A DNA stretch of 64,000 nucleotides from Bacteroidota bacterium (GTDB lineage Bacteria; Bacteroidota; Bacteroidia; Chitinophagales; Chitinophagaceae), in the NCBI GenBank assembly GCA_018268015.1, contig JAFDXJ010000050.1:476037-540036 (forward strand), written 5' to 3'. Shown piece by piece: positions 1 to 8,303 of this stretch. The notes below the pieces were generated by a model. The model was not told the DNA's origin. It saw only the letters and a program-made list of their open reading frames with translations, and ran no database searches. The translations under genes were made by a program, and so were the position numbers. Numbering within the stretch: the stretch's first letter is position 1; every line of letters starts with the position of its first letter.

Positions 1-144
1 CAGGTAAATGCATGCAACTCCCAAACCCACATAAATTAAACCGAAAAGCTCCGGAATAGATCTATAGCCCACTATCATGCCTGCTAAAAAAGCCGCCACA
101 TATCCATAAACAGAATTGACTTCGTTTTTAACGCTTGTTGTCAT
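1..144 (-). CDS. Partial membrane protein (N-terminal 48 residues)
   Basis: A reading frame opens with ATG at 144 and runs without a stop off the left edge. The visible 48 residues begin MTTSVKNEVNSVYGY and contain two hydrophobic stretches (about residues 13-27 and 34-48), so this is an integral inner-membrane protein. The start overlaps the end of the upstream glycosyltransferase gene by 17 bp, so it belongs to the same operon. Position and topology would fit an O-antigen polymerase/ligase or flippase, neither of which is otherwise visible in the locus, but too little is present to say. Confidence 0.55.
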   Translation of the reverse strand, partial: MTTSVKNEVNSVYGYVAAFLAGMIVGYRSIPELFGLIYVGLGVACIYL

Positions 145-1345
145 GATATTGTTTAATCACTTCAATCATTTCTAAAGACCATTGATCCAGAGTCAATGAT
201 TTGGCATATTGCCGCCCGGCTTTCAACTTGTTTACAATGTCCGCCTGATCTTCTATTTTGCTGAGCAAATATTGGGCAAATGAAACTGGATTTAAATTTT
301 CAAATTCAAATCCATATTTACCGGCGCCCAAAATTTCTTCCGACATAGCGGTATGGTATAAAAATGGTACAACACCATGAAAATAGCCTTCCACAGGCAC
401 TTTGCCATAACCTTCCACAAGTGAAGCCTGTATTAAAAAATCAGCTTTCCTATACAATATTCTAAGCTCATCAGCTTTTAATTTCCCGGTAATGATAATT
501 CTGTCTGTCAAATGATTTTTAATAAGAAATTGTTCATATTGTTTTTTTAAGGGCCCATCTCCTACCAGGTATAATTGATAATCTATCTTCTTTTCGTTTA
601 ATGTTTTAAACGTGTCCAAAATAAATTGTTGGTTTTTCATTGCATTAAAGGCACCAACAGATATGAATACAAAAGGTTTTTTTCCTCCTTCCAAAAGAGA
701 TTTCATTTTTAACTCCACAGGCTCAATTTCTTCATACCATTTCTCCAAAGAATAAGATGGGCTAAATGTTGTATGCAAATGATCTTTGGCATTTTCCTTT
801 TTTATATAAGCAAATACAGGGCCTTTAAAAAAATGCTTCAATAAATATTTTTGTAACCGGTATGTTCGTGGCTCTCCACGATATTTTTCCCATGTACCGG
901 TATAGGTAGCAAACAAAGGCTTATGCTTATTATTAAAATAAAAAAAACCCGGAATATTTAAATTGTTTGGAAAACGGAGATAAATAAAATCGCTTTTATA
1001 ATTTATTTTTTTAAATGTTTTAAGCCACACGGGAATGGTTCTTAAAATTTTCATTTTGTCTGAAATGCTTTGCCCTCCTACATTTGGTGTAGGATAGAAT
1101 TCGAAGGCTCCGGGATATTCCGTATAGATTTTATGATCATCATAGTCAACAAATGGGCAACAAATAAGGGTATGAGAAAAATGACGGGCTAAGACTTTGA
1201 TCTGACTGAGCAAAATATGATTCTCTGTTGCAATACGCCCATTGGGCAAAGTAAAATGAACACAATCAGAAATAATAGCAAGCGTTTTCCCGGGGAAAGT
1301 TTGTCTGAATCCAGCTTCATTAATACATGTCTCCGGGCCTAACAT
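128..1345 (-). CDS. Glycosyltransferase family 4 (GT-B)
   Basis: Protein of 405 aa, predicted to transfer a sugar from an activated donor to a growing surface glycan at the cytoplasmic face of the membrane. The C-terminal half has the GT1/GT4 pattern: a strand ending FISVGAFNAMKNQQFIL near residues 228-245, LVGDGPLKKQYE near 262, and the donor-binding stretch EGYGKVPVEGYFHGVVP near 313-330, with the E-x7-E spacing typical of retaining GT4 enzymes. The N-terminal Rossmann half is divergent. It overlaps the next upstream gene by 7 bp and the downstream membrane gene by 17 bp. Donor and acceptor cannot be read from the sequence. Confidence 0.85.
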   Translation of the reverse strand: MLGPETCINEAGFRQTFPGKTLAIISDCVHFTLPNGRIATENHILLSQIKVLARHFSHTLICCPFVDYDDHKIYTEYPGAFEFYPTPNVGGQSISDKMKILRTIPVWLKTFKKINYKSDFIYLRFPNNLNIPGFFYFNNKHKPLFATYTGTWEKYRGEPRTYRLQKYLLKHFFKGPVFAYIKKENAKDHLHTTFSPSYSLEKWYEEIEPVELKMKSLLEGGKKPFVFISVGAFNAMKNQQFILDTFKTLNEKKIDYQLYLVGDGPLKKQYEQFLIKNHLTDRIIITGKLKADELRILYRKADFLIQASLVEGYGKVPVEGYFHGVVPFLYHTAMSEEILGAGKYGFEFENLNPVSFAQYLLSKIEDQADIVNKLKAGRQYAKSLTLDQWSLEMIEVIKQYHDNKR

Positions 1346-2691
1346 GGTGCAACAATTTTGGGTTTTTCATTACCTGCTTCTGAAAATATTCTTTTTGCAA
1401 TTTTCTTTGCACGTAAATAGCGAATAAATAATATAGGTGATTGAATGATTGTTAAAAATATACTGAGCAAAAGCATTCGGCTATTTTTTTTGAATCGGTA
1501 TGGAATATTAGAAAGCATGATTCCAATAAGAATACTATTTCTGTACAAAGAAGAAGGGAAATATTTTTTAAATAAATAGACCACACTCGGAACGGGTTTG
1601 GGTGCAAACCAATTTTTTGGGCGAAAACCATCCCAACTGCCCATATCCCTTAATCCACCGCGCGAAGCTTTTAAATGGATTCTTCCTGCATAGGGATTGG
1701 ATATACTCTTTATGCCGGAGATATAGGCACGAAAACCAAACTCTGCATCACCCATTCTTAACCCATTAAAACGTTCATCAAATAATCCGATTTGTTGAAA
1801 AACAGTTCGACATACCAATGCATTTCCGGAGTCAAATTGATCTGCCCATCTGAAATATTGATAACTCTCCTGAACTTTACCGCCACTTGTTGCTATGGAG
1901 ACACCAGCAGAAATCTGTGCATCAAAAAAATCAATACATTTCAAATGTTGTTCTATCCACTCTGGTTCAATGATGGAATCATCGTCAAAAAAAAGAAGCC
2001 ATTTTGCAGTGGTACTTTTCAAAGCATTATTTCTTGCGGTCCATAGTTTTTTTTCTTCCTGTCTGATCAATTTTATTTTTAGGTCGTAAGAATCATAAAA
2101 CGTCTCCTGGAAGGAATCAGATTGATCTATGACAATGACTTCAAAATTTTTATACGATTGATTTTCTAAACCATGCAATACATTTTTCAAATATTCATAT
2201 CGGTTTAATGTGGGTATAATGACTGCTACCAAAGGGTTTGATTCAATGAGCGCAGACCTGAATGGTTCATATAAATCCTGTCTTATTGGATTGGCATGAG
2301 GATTCATGCGTTCTGTTTTTCTGGTGGCATGATATGCTTTGCATTCTTTAAAAATATTCCTGAAAGTAAGAAGACGCAAAAACAAAGCAAATAAGGCCCA
2401 GGGCTTGCCCCAATATTTGTGTACAAATAAATATTCATCATGCAAAGTGGGTTGAGGCAAATCGTGTAAACGGTTTATTTCTGATTGTGTGGATTTCAAT
2501 AGAACTCCGCTATTCCATAGACGATACCCTGCATCGGCCAATTGCGCCGATTTTGTTTGGTACCTTTTATCCAGAAAAGAAATTTCAATATCTTTTTCCA
2601 TTACATAACATGAAGCAAAAGAATGATTAGTTACAGGCCTTAAATTAAATTGCCAGCCTGGTTGTGTATAACGAATAAATTGGAAAAGCAT
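1339..2691 (-). CDS. Glycosyltransferase family 2 with N-terminal extension
   Basis: Protein of 450 aa. A GT-A (GT2) domain begins near residue 153 (VAVIIPTLNRYEYLKNVLHG). The metal-binding acidic motif is FFDDDSIIEPEW near 234, and a later GDAEFGFRAYISG segment resembles the acceptor-side ED motif. The first 150 residues are not part of the usual fold and I do not recognise them. Hydrophobic stretches near residues 385-425 suggest C-terminal membrane attachment. Start is ATG. The gene is preceded by the largest gap in the locus (190 bp) and overlaps the next gene by 7 bp. Specificity unknown. Confidence 0.85.
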   Translation of the reverse strand: MLFQFIRYTQPGWQFNLRPVTNHSFASCYVMEKDIEISFLDKRYQTKSAQLADAGYRLWNSGVLLKSTQSEINRLHDLPQPTLHDEYLFVHKYWGKPWALFALFLRLLTFRNIFKECKAYHATRKTERMNPHANPIRQDLYEPFRSALIESNPLVAVIIPTLNRYEYLKNVLHGLENQSYKNFEVIVIDQSDSFQETFYDSYDLKIKLIRQEEKKLWTARNNALKSTTAKWLLFFDDDSIIEPEWIEQHLKCIDFFDAQISAGVSIATSGGKVQESYQYFRWADQFDSGNALVCRTVFQQIGLFDERFNGLRMGDAEFGFRAYISGIKSISNPYAGRIHLKASRGGLRDMGSWDGFRPKNWFAPKPVPSVVYLFKKYFPSSLYRNSILIGIMLSNIPYRFKKNSRMLLLSIFLTIIQSPILFIRYLRAKKIAKRIFSEAGNEKPKIVAPC

Positions 2692-2705
2692 GGAATCTTG
2701 AATCT

Positions 2706-2813
2706 TTAAGGATCTGGTTTATTCATAAATTGTTTTATATATATCATTGATAATTTCATTTCATCATTTTCGGATGAAGCATCCTGAAGGTGTTTATTTA
2801 TTTCAAACACCAT
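2706..2813 (-). CDS. Possible small ORF of 35 aa in the intergenic gap
   Basis: The 190-bp gap between two glycosyltransferase genes holds an ATG-initiated frame of 35 codons (MVFEINKHLQDASSEN...). The frame is also open for about 14 codons upstream of the ATG. Two small inverted repeats overlap it: 2789-2811 (7-bp arms, 9-nt loop) and 2772-2784 (5-bp arms). No known domain and no clear ribosome binding site were seen. It may be a small protein, a remnant of a lost gene, or chance. Confidence 0.2.
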   Translation of the reverse strand: MVFEINKHLQDASSENDEMKLSMIYIKQFMNKPDP

Positions 2814-2881
2814 TAGCTTATAAATGAAACAATTCTTTAAAACTTTTACAATGAATCACAACGTATAAAGAACAGGTAATT

Positions 2882-3991
2882 TTATTTTGAAAAGTTCACA
2901 TTTGAGTCTTTGTTAAAAAGTCTTTGAAATCTCGGCAATAGTGTTTTCGGAGAAAATCTTTCTTCATAAGATATACGTGCATTTCTCGATAAATCACGCC
3001 ATTCAATTTCATGCTTCAATACCATTTGCATTTTTTCGAACAATGAATCACTATGCTCATTTTCAAACAACAATCCATTATAGCCATCATGAATGATATC
3101 CGGGATTCCACCCCGATTACTTCCAATAACCGGGGTGGCAGTTGATAAAGCTTCCAGGGCTACTGTAGGTAAATTATCCATCCTGCTTGGCACTACAAGA
3201 AAATGCAGGCTGGCCAAAAAATGACGAACTTCATTTCCTGAAATTGAACCTGCAAATACAATCTGATCCCGGATACCCAGTTCATCAGCCATTTTCTTTA
3301 AGTTGGCTTCTTCAACTCCCTTGCCCGCAATCAGGAGTTGAACATGAGGAAAATATGTGTTCAATTTATAAAAAGCGTTGATCAAGATATCTACACCTTT
3401 TGATTTATCAAGCCTGCCCAAAAAGCCAATCCGGTTAGGTTCTCCGGGATTTCTTTCTTGAGAATCTTCGATGATATTTGGAAAAACAAAAACCTTTTCC
3501 GGATTTGTTCTGTAATATTTTACCAGATCATTCTTTGCTGCATGAGAAGAGGCTAATAAATGAGTTGCTTTTCGGAACGCCAGCCCTTTTCTAAAAACAT
3601 TAAATCGTTGCCTGTAACTAAGATGACCATAATCTTCCAGGTGTTGTTGTACCATTGTATGGTAATAGCAAATTCGATTTTCAACTTTCAAAATCCAGGA
3701 AACCCACATTAAAATATCATTGGATGCAAAATTTGAAATGACTATGTCAGGTTTAAATTGTTTCAAAGTTTTAAAAGCAAATACAAAATCTTTCCAGCCA
3801 ACCGGCCTATTACCCGGCCATTCCATGACTTGCAGATTTTGACTCACGTGTACAATACCCTGATGCTTCTTTTTATTATCCAGGAATAACACCTTATTTT
3901 TTTTTGACCATTCAACAGATAAATATTTCGATTGATAATTCAAAGAGAAATCAGACCAGCCATGAGAGATAATAATTTTCTTTCCTTCCAT
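2882..3991 (-). CDS. Glycosyltransferase family 4 (GT-B)
   Basis: Protein of 369 aa with a complete GT4 layout. The C-terminal domain shows RIGFLGRLDKSKGVDILI near residue 182, LLIAGKGVEEANL near 217, and the donor-binding segment NLPTVALEALSTATPVIGS followed by GGIPDII near 275-302. The conserved E-x7-E is represented in the ALEALS context. Likely a cytoplasmic, membrane-associated transferase of the polysaccharide assembly line. It lies 16 bp downstream of the next GT4 gene and is followed by the 190-bp gap. The sugar transferred is not deducible. Confidence 0.87.
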   Translation of the reverse strand: MEGKKIIISHGWSDFSLNYQSKYLSVEWSKKNKVLFLDNKKKHQGIVHVSQNLQVMEWPGNRPVGWKDFVFAFKTLKQFKPDIVISNFASNDILMWVSWILKVENRICYYHTMVQQHLEDYGHLSYRQRFNVFRKGLAFRKATHLLASSHAAKNDLVKYYRTNPEKVFVFPNIIEDSQERNPGEPNRIGFLGRLDKSKGVDILINAFYKLNTYFPHVQLLIAGKGVEEANLKKMADELGIRDQIVFAGSISGNEVRHFLASLHFLVVPSRMDNLPTVALEALSTATPVIGSNRGGIPDIIHDGYNGLLFENEHSDSLFEKMQMVLKHEIEWRDLSRNARISYEERFSPKTLLPRFQRLFNKDSNVNFSK

Positions 3992-4007
3992 TATTTCCCG
4001 TTATCTA

Positions 4008-5189
4008 TTAGGTATGGGTTGATTTCTTATCATGTATCATTTCTTGATAAATAGATAAAAGATGTTGCATTTGTTTATCTAAAGAAAATATTTCCAAAAC
4101 TTTTTTCCGGGCATTATCTCCCAGTTTAGATGCCCATTTCCTATCTGCTGCAATTTTCATGATGCATTGTGCCTGGGCAGAAAAATCATATACATCAGCC
4201 AATAAACCTTCAACCTCATCGTCAATTGCTTCAGGTATTCCGCCACAACGGGTAGCTACAATTGGCAGAGCCATACTCATCGCCTCCAGTACAACATTTG
4301 CCAATCCTTCATAAATACTGGGTAGATAAAACAGATCTGTATTTTCCATTTCCTTTTTTACATCGGTATTATTAAGAGGCCCTGCAATAATTACTTGATC
4401 ATTTAAACCCAATTGATCTCTTTTAAAAAGAAGTTCCGCTTCATTGGCAGCTGTTCCTACAATCGTCCAGGTAAATTGTAACCCATGATCTTTTAATATT
4501 TTCATAACCAATAAACCATTCGCAAAACCTTTGGCAAATACCATTCTCCCAACGCTTAAAATTTTAAATGCCCTGTTGTTGTTGTTTTTTTGTTGTTGTT
4601 TCCCGGAAAAAAAATTTGAATCAATTGCAGAATAACCAACAAATATTTTTGAATCATCTTCGCAGTAAGGCAAAATAGTCCTTTTCATATCTTCGGATAC
4701 ACAATGAATACGGGTTACTTTTGTAAATAACTTTTTGTACATTTCCTGTCTTTCCGGGTATTGAAGCAATTCTACTTTTTCTGCCGACCCCCTGCAACTC
4801 ACTATCACAGGCACTTTCAGCCGATGAATAACGGCCTGGTAATAAAGTGCTATGGATGAAAATTCAAAACTGGCTATATCCGGATTAAATACCATAATCT
4901 TTGAAAATATATATTCTTCATACAGCGCCCTGGAAAATGGTTGAACCTTCTTTTGAATCTTGAATATTTTTTGCGGCTGTTTTGCAAAATGAAGCATCAT
5001 ATTTTCTCTGGACAAAATACATAATGAAACCCCCCTGGCATTTGAAAACATTTTTTCAAAGAGATCCTTATCCACGTGATTGCAAAATATACGTATCTCA
5101 TGCCCCCTTTCTGAAAAATATTGCACTTTTCTACTGATAAAAGTTTCGCTGATTTTAGGAAATGAATTTGTAAAAATGGCAATTTTCAT
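4008..5189 (-). CDS. Glycosyltransferase family 4 (GT-B)
   Basis: Protein of 393 aa. I place the start at the ATG at 5189 (MKIAIFTNSFPKISETFISR), the usual first beta strand of GT4 proteins. The frame is open to an ATG at 5252, but that start would put 21 non-homologous residues inside the end of asnB. Donor-site motifs are present: SVGRMVFAKGFANGLLVM near 215 and EGLANVVLEAMSMALPIVAT with RCGGIPEAI near 300-330. It lies 5 bp after the asnB stop, so the two are translationally close. Substrate unknown. Confidence 0.86.
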   Translation of the reverse strand: MKIAIFTNSFPKISETFISRKVQYFSERGHEIRIFCNHVDKDLFEKMFSNARGVSLCILSRENMMLHFAKQPQKIFKIQKKVQPFSRALYEEYIFSKIMVFNPDIASFEFSSIALYYQAVIHRLKVPVIVSCRGSAEKVELLQYPERQEMYKKLFTKVTRIHCVSEDMKRTILPYCEDDSKIFVGYSAIDSNFFSGKQQQKNNNNRAFKILSVGRMVFAKGFANGLLVMKILKDHGLQFTWTIVGTAANEAELLFKRDQLGLNDQVIIAGPLNNTDVKKEMENTDLFYLPSIYEGLANVVLEAMSMALPIVATRCGGIPEAIDDEVEGLLADVYDFSAQAQCIMKIAADRKWASKLGDNARKKVLEIFSLDKQMQHLLSIYQEMIHDKKSTHT

Positions 5190-5194
5190 CTGAG

Positions 5195-7024
5195 TCAGCA
5201 TTTGTAAGTTTGATTCCAACGCACCAGCATATATAAAGCCCATATAAACCATCCAATATCTTCTTTGTCCTTAAAATATGCGTCCAGTAATTTATCTACC
5301 ATTTTTTTATTGAACATATTTTGAAGCCTTTCAGGCATGTTGCTTATTGTTTCCCGGATCTTTAATGATTGATTGTTACGCATCCAAATATCCAGTGGGA
5401 TGCCAAAGCCTTTTTTGGGCTCAAAAGCTGCATGGTTACCTGCTTTTTCAGCCAAAGACTTTTTGATATTTACTTTACCCACTCCATTTTGAATACATTC
5501 CTGATAGTCAATACTTCTGCTGTATTGCAACATAGCATTACTTAAAAAAGGCACACGCACTTCGAGGCTGTGATACATAGATGCTCTATCCATTTTTAAT
5601 AAAATTCTGGGCAGATGTAAATCCATTTCCAGATTTCGCATCCATTGCATCATATTATGTGAAAAGTCATCCCCTTGTTCCAGTTGTTTTCTAAAAAAAA
5701 AGGGTTTCCCGGGTTTTTCCCGCATCAATAGAGGCAGCCATTTATGAGCCCCTGTAATTCCCAGTGTTGAATAATAATAATCCTGAAAATCATTGGCATG
5801 CCAATGCCTTTTTATTTCGACAGATTGTTTATTTCTTAATTTAGATCCGATCAAGGATGCTTTTCTATAAAGTTTATTTTTTTGATAGATCCTTATCAAA
5901 TTCAATGCACGAATATTTCGATTATAGCCCCAAAATAATTCATCTCCGCCATCTCCACTTAAAGCAACCGTGATGTATTTCTTCGAAAATTCAGACAGCT
6001 TTAAGGCAGGCAATGAGGAATAATCAGCAAATGGTTCTGAAAATGCACTTATATGTTCTTCAATAAGTTTATCCAGTTCTTCGGCATCCATCATTGTAAC
6101 ACAATGAGGTATATGAAACTTTTCCGCATAAGACCTGGCCGCATCGCTTTCATCCATTTTACTATCAAGAATACCCAAGGTAAAAGCTTTGAAATGCTGA
6201 TGTTTATTGGCAAAATAGCTGACCAGTGTGCTATCAACACCACCCGACATAAAAGTACCAATGGGTACATCACTCACCAATTGTGAGACAACTGAATGTT
6301 CTAATACTTCGTCAAAAGGCGAATCTTTGAATTCATGATCTTTACCAAATTCATAATATTGTTTCAAATCCGGCTGACCCTTTTTTAGAATCAAGTAATG
6401 TCCATGTGGTAGAAAATAAGTGCCGTGAATAATCGCATTGCCTTCGGGCATATAGCCCAGAAATAAATAATGGTAGATTGCCGAAGCATCATATCCTTTT
6501 TCTTTAAAAAAAGGATGGTTGATGATATGCGCATATTCTGAACTAAAAACAACTCCCGAAGAACAAACCCCGTAGTATAAAGGTTTTACACCGGTTTTAT
6601 CTCTGGCCAGGATAAGAGTATTATTGGTCTTGTCATAAAAAGCAAAAGCAAAAATACCATCCACCACTTCAAGTGTTTTTTCAATGCCTAAATGTATAAG
6701 CACATAAAAGAACACCTCAGTGTCTGATGTAGTATGAAACTCAGTAATAAATGGCTTTAGTAAACCCTTACAATATGAAGTATTATAAATTTCCCCATTA
6801 AAGCAGATACAAAATTTCCCGTCTTTAGAAAGCATTGGCTGGCCGGCATTCGCGCTCATGTCCCGGATGGCAAGACGAGCAAATCCTGCAAAATAATGAT
6901 CATCGTTACTCCACGTTTTTTGTTCATCAGGCCCTCTGTACTTCATCTTTTGCAGACATTTGTACAGGAAATCCTGATCCTTCACTTTATCTTTAAAATT
7001 ATATTGCCCTATGATCCCGCACAT
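5195..7024 (-). CDS. asnB: Asparagine synthase-type glutamine amidotransferase
   Basis: Protein of 609 aa with two domains. The N-terminal class II glutamine amidohydrolase starts MCGIIGQYNF, so Cys2 is the nucleophile after Met removal, and is supported by FNGEIYN near 78 and SDTEVFFYVL near 100. The C-terminal ATP-pyrophosphatase domain has the P-loop SGGVDSTLVSYF near 258-270 and LSGDGGDELFWGYNR near 353. The family activates a carboxylate as acyl-AMP and amidates it with glutamine nitrogen. Inside a polysaccharide operon, AsnB paralogues such as WbpS/WbmE are linked to amidating uronic-acid carboxyls, so a glycan substrate is as likely as aspartate. 38 bp separate it from the upstream gene. 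Confidence 0.85.
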   Translation of the reverse strand: MCGIIGQYNFKDKVKDQDFLYKCLQKMKYRGPDEQKTWSNDDHYFAGFARLAIRDMSANAGQPMLSKDGKFCICFNGEIYNTSYCKGLLKPFITEFHTTSDTEVFFYVLIHLGIEKTLEVVDGIFAFAFYDKTNNTLILARDKTGVKPLYYGVCSSGVVFSSEYAHIINHPFFKEKGYDASAIYHYLFLGYMPEGNAIIHGTYFLPHGHYLILKKGQPDLKQYYEFGKDHEFKDSPFDEVLEHSVVSQLVSDVPIGTFMSGGVDSTLVSYFANKHQHFKAFTLGILDSKMDESDAARSYAEKFHIPHCVTMMDAEELDKLIEEHISAFSEPFADYSSLPALKLSEFSKKYITVALSGDGGDELFWGYNRNIRALNLIRIYQKNKLYRKASLIGSKLRNKQSVEIKRHWHANDFQDYYYSTLGITGAHKWLPLLMREKPGKPFFFRKQLEQGDDFSHNMMQWMRNLEMDLHLPRILLKMDRASMYHSLEVRVPFLSNAMLQYSRSIDYQECIQNGVGKVNIKKSLAEKAGNHAAFEPKKGFGIPLDIWMRNNQSLKIRETISNMPERLQNMFNKKMVDKLLDAYFKDKEDIGWFIWALYMLVRWNQTYKC

Positions 7025-7061
7025 GAATAATCTAAATGTTATTTAGAATCCAGAATTTATT

Positions 7062-8303
7062 TTATACTTGTTTTACTTTCAAAAGATCTTGATATAAGTC
7101 CATGATTTCATTCATCTTTTTTCTTGCTTCAAAATCCGACTTTAATTGTTCAAATTGCATTTCTTCTAATTTCGTCCTATTATCATTTCTGTGTTCAAAC
7201 CTATCAACAATTGCGGCTGCTAAGGATTCAACATCTCCGGGTTTAACCAAAACACCACCATAACGATGTACCAATTCAGCGGCTCCACCGGCATCCGTAG
7301 CAACAATTTTTTTCCTACAAAACAAGGCTTCAATAATCACCAACCCCTGTGGTTCGGGTTTGATTGCCGAATGTACCACCAGGTTAGAAAGATTGATAAT
7401 CTCCGGCATATCATTTCTATTGCCCATAAAGAGGACTTCCTGTTGGATTTTCATTGTAGCTACCATTTGTTTTAATTTTTCCAGGTAAACTTCAGAGCCA
7501 ATGCCTTTTTCTGCTGATCCAACAATCAATAATTTAAATGGTTTTATTTTTTCTTTAATAAGATGAAGCGCTTCCAATAAAATATGCTGGCCTTTCCATT
7601 CGATAATGCGCCCGGGAGCGGTAATGATAAAATCTTCCTCTTTTAAATTGAGCTCCTTTCTTAAAGTACTATCCGCTGGTTTGTCATGAAATTGTTGAAC
7701 ATCTATAAAGTCATTGAACACATACATTGACTTTGCCGGTATATGGAACATTTTTTCATGAAAATTTTTGGCATCCTTTGTATAAAAAATCCACTTATTG
7801 ATTTTCCTTGATAAATAATGATCAATCAAAAACTGGATAGAATTTTTTCTATGTTTCCAAATGCCTCTTGTATGTACAATTTGGGGAATATCAAATTTCA
7901 TTGCAGCTCTGATTGAAGATCTGTTTACGGTCAATCCGTTATTATGATGCACAATAGTAGGGCGGATTTCATGGATGATGGTTGCAATTTTTCTAACTTC
8001 ACTTTTATCTTTAAAAAAATATTTTTTAAATGTGTTCATTTCTCCGGATAAATAGTTGTTTATCCTGGAATGGCCTATTCTTGCCTGAGAATCGTTATGA
8101 AATAATTCTTCCTTTTCATTTAAATAAAAGACCTTACATCCCGGAATATTTTCCAGCCTTTGACTATAACAATTTTTGTAATAACAAATAACGTAAGGTT
8201 GGATTTCTTTCAAATCCAGGTTTCTAATTAATTCATATAAAGCCACAAGAGAGCCCCCTCCTGCCGGCTCATGAACATATAATATTTTGATCGGATAATT
8301 CAA
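7062..8303 (-). CDS. Glycosyltransferase family 4 (GT-B), TTG start
   Basis: Protein of 413 aa. N-terminal strand and glycine loop: ILYVHEPAGGGSLVALYEL. C-terminal domain: APGRIIEWKGQHILLEAL near 225, LLIVGSAEKGIGSEVYLE near 258, and EPQGLVIIEALFCRKKIVAT near 315-335 followed by DAGGAAELV. The initiation codon is TTG at 8303, and its last two bases lie inside the TGA stop of the upstream gene (TTGA overlap), so translation is probably coupled to termination upstream. No in-frame ATG precedes the conserved strand. Predicted retaining transferase; substrate unknown. Confidence 0.84.
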   Translation of the reverse strand: MNYPIKILYVHEPAGGGSLVALYELIRNLDLKEIQPYVICYYKNCYSQRLENIPGCKVFYLNEKEELFHNDSQARIGHSRINNYLSGEMNTFKKYFFKDKSEVRKIATIIHEIRPTIVHHNNGLTVNRSSIRAAMKFDIPQIVHTRGIWKHRKNSIQFLIDHYLSRKINKWIFYTKDAKNFHEKMFHIPAKSMYVFNDFIDVQQFHDKPADSTLRKELNLKEEDFIITAPGRIIEWKGQHILLEALHLIKEKIKPFKLLIVGSAEKGIGSEVYLEKLKQMVATMKIQQEVLFMGNRNDMPEIINLSNLVVHSAIKPEPQGLVIIEALFCRKKIVATDAGGAAELVHRYGGVLVKPGDVESLAAAIVDRFEHRNDNRTKLEEMQFEQLKSDFEARKKMNEIMDLYQDLLKVKQV

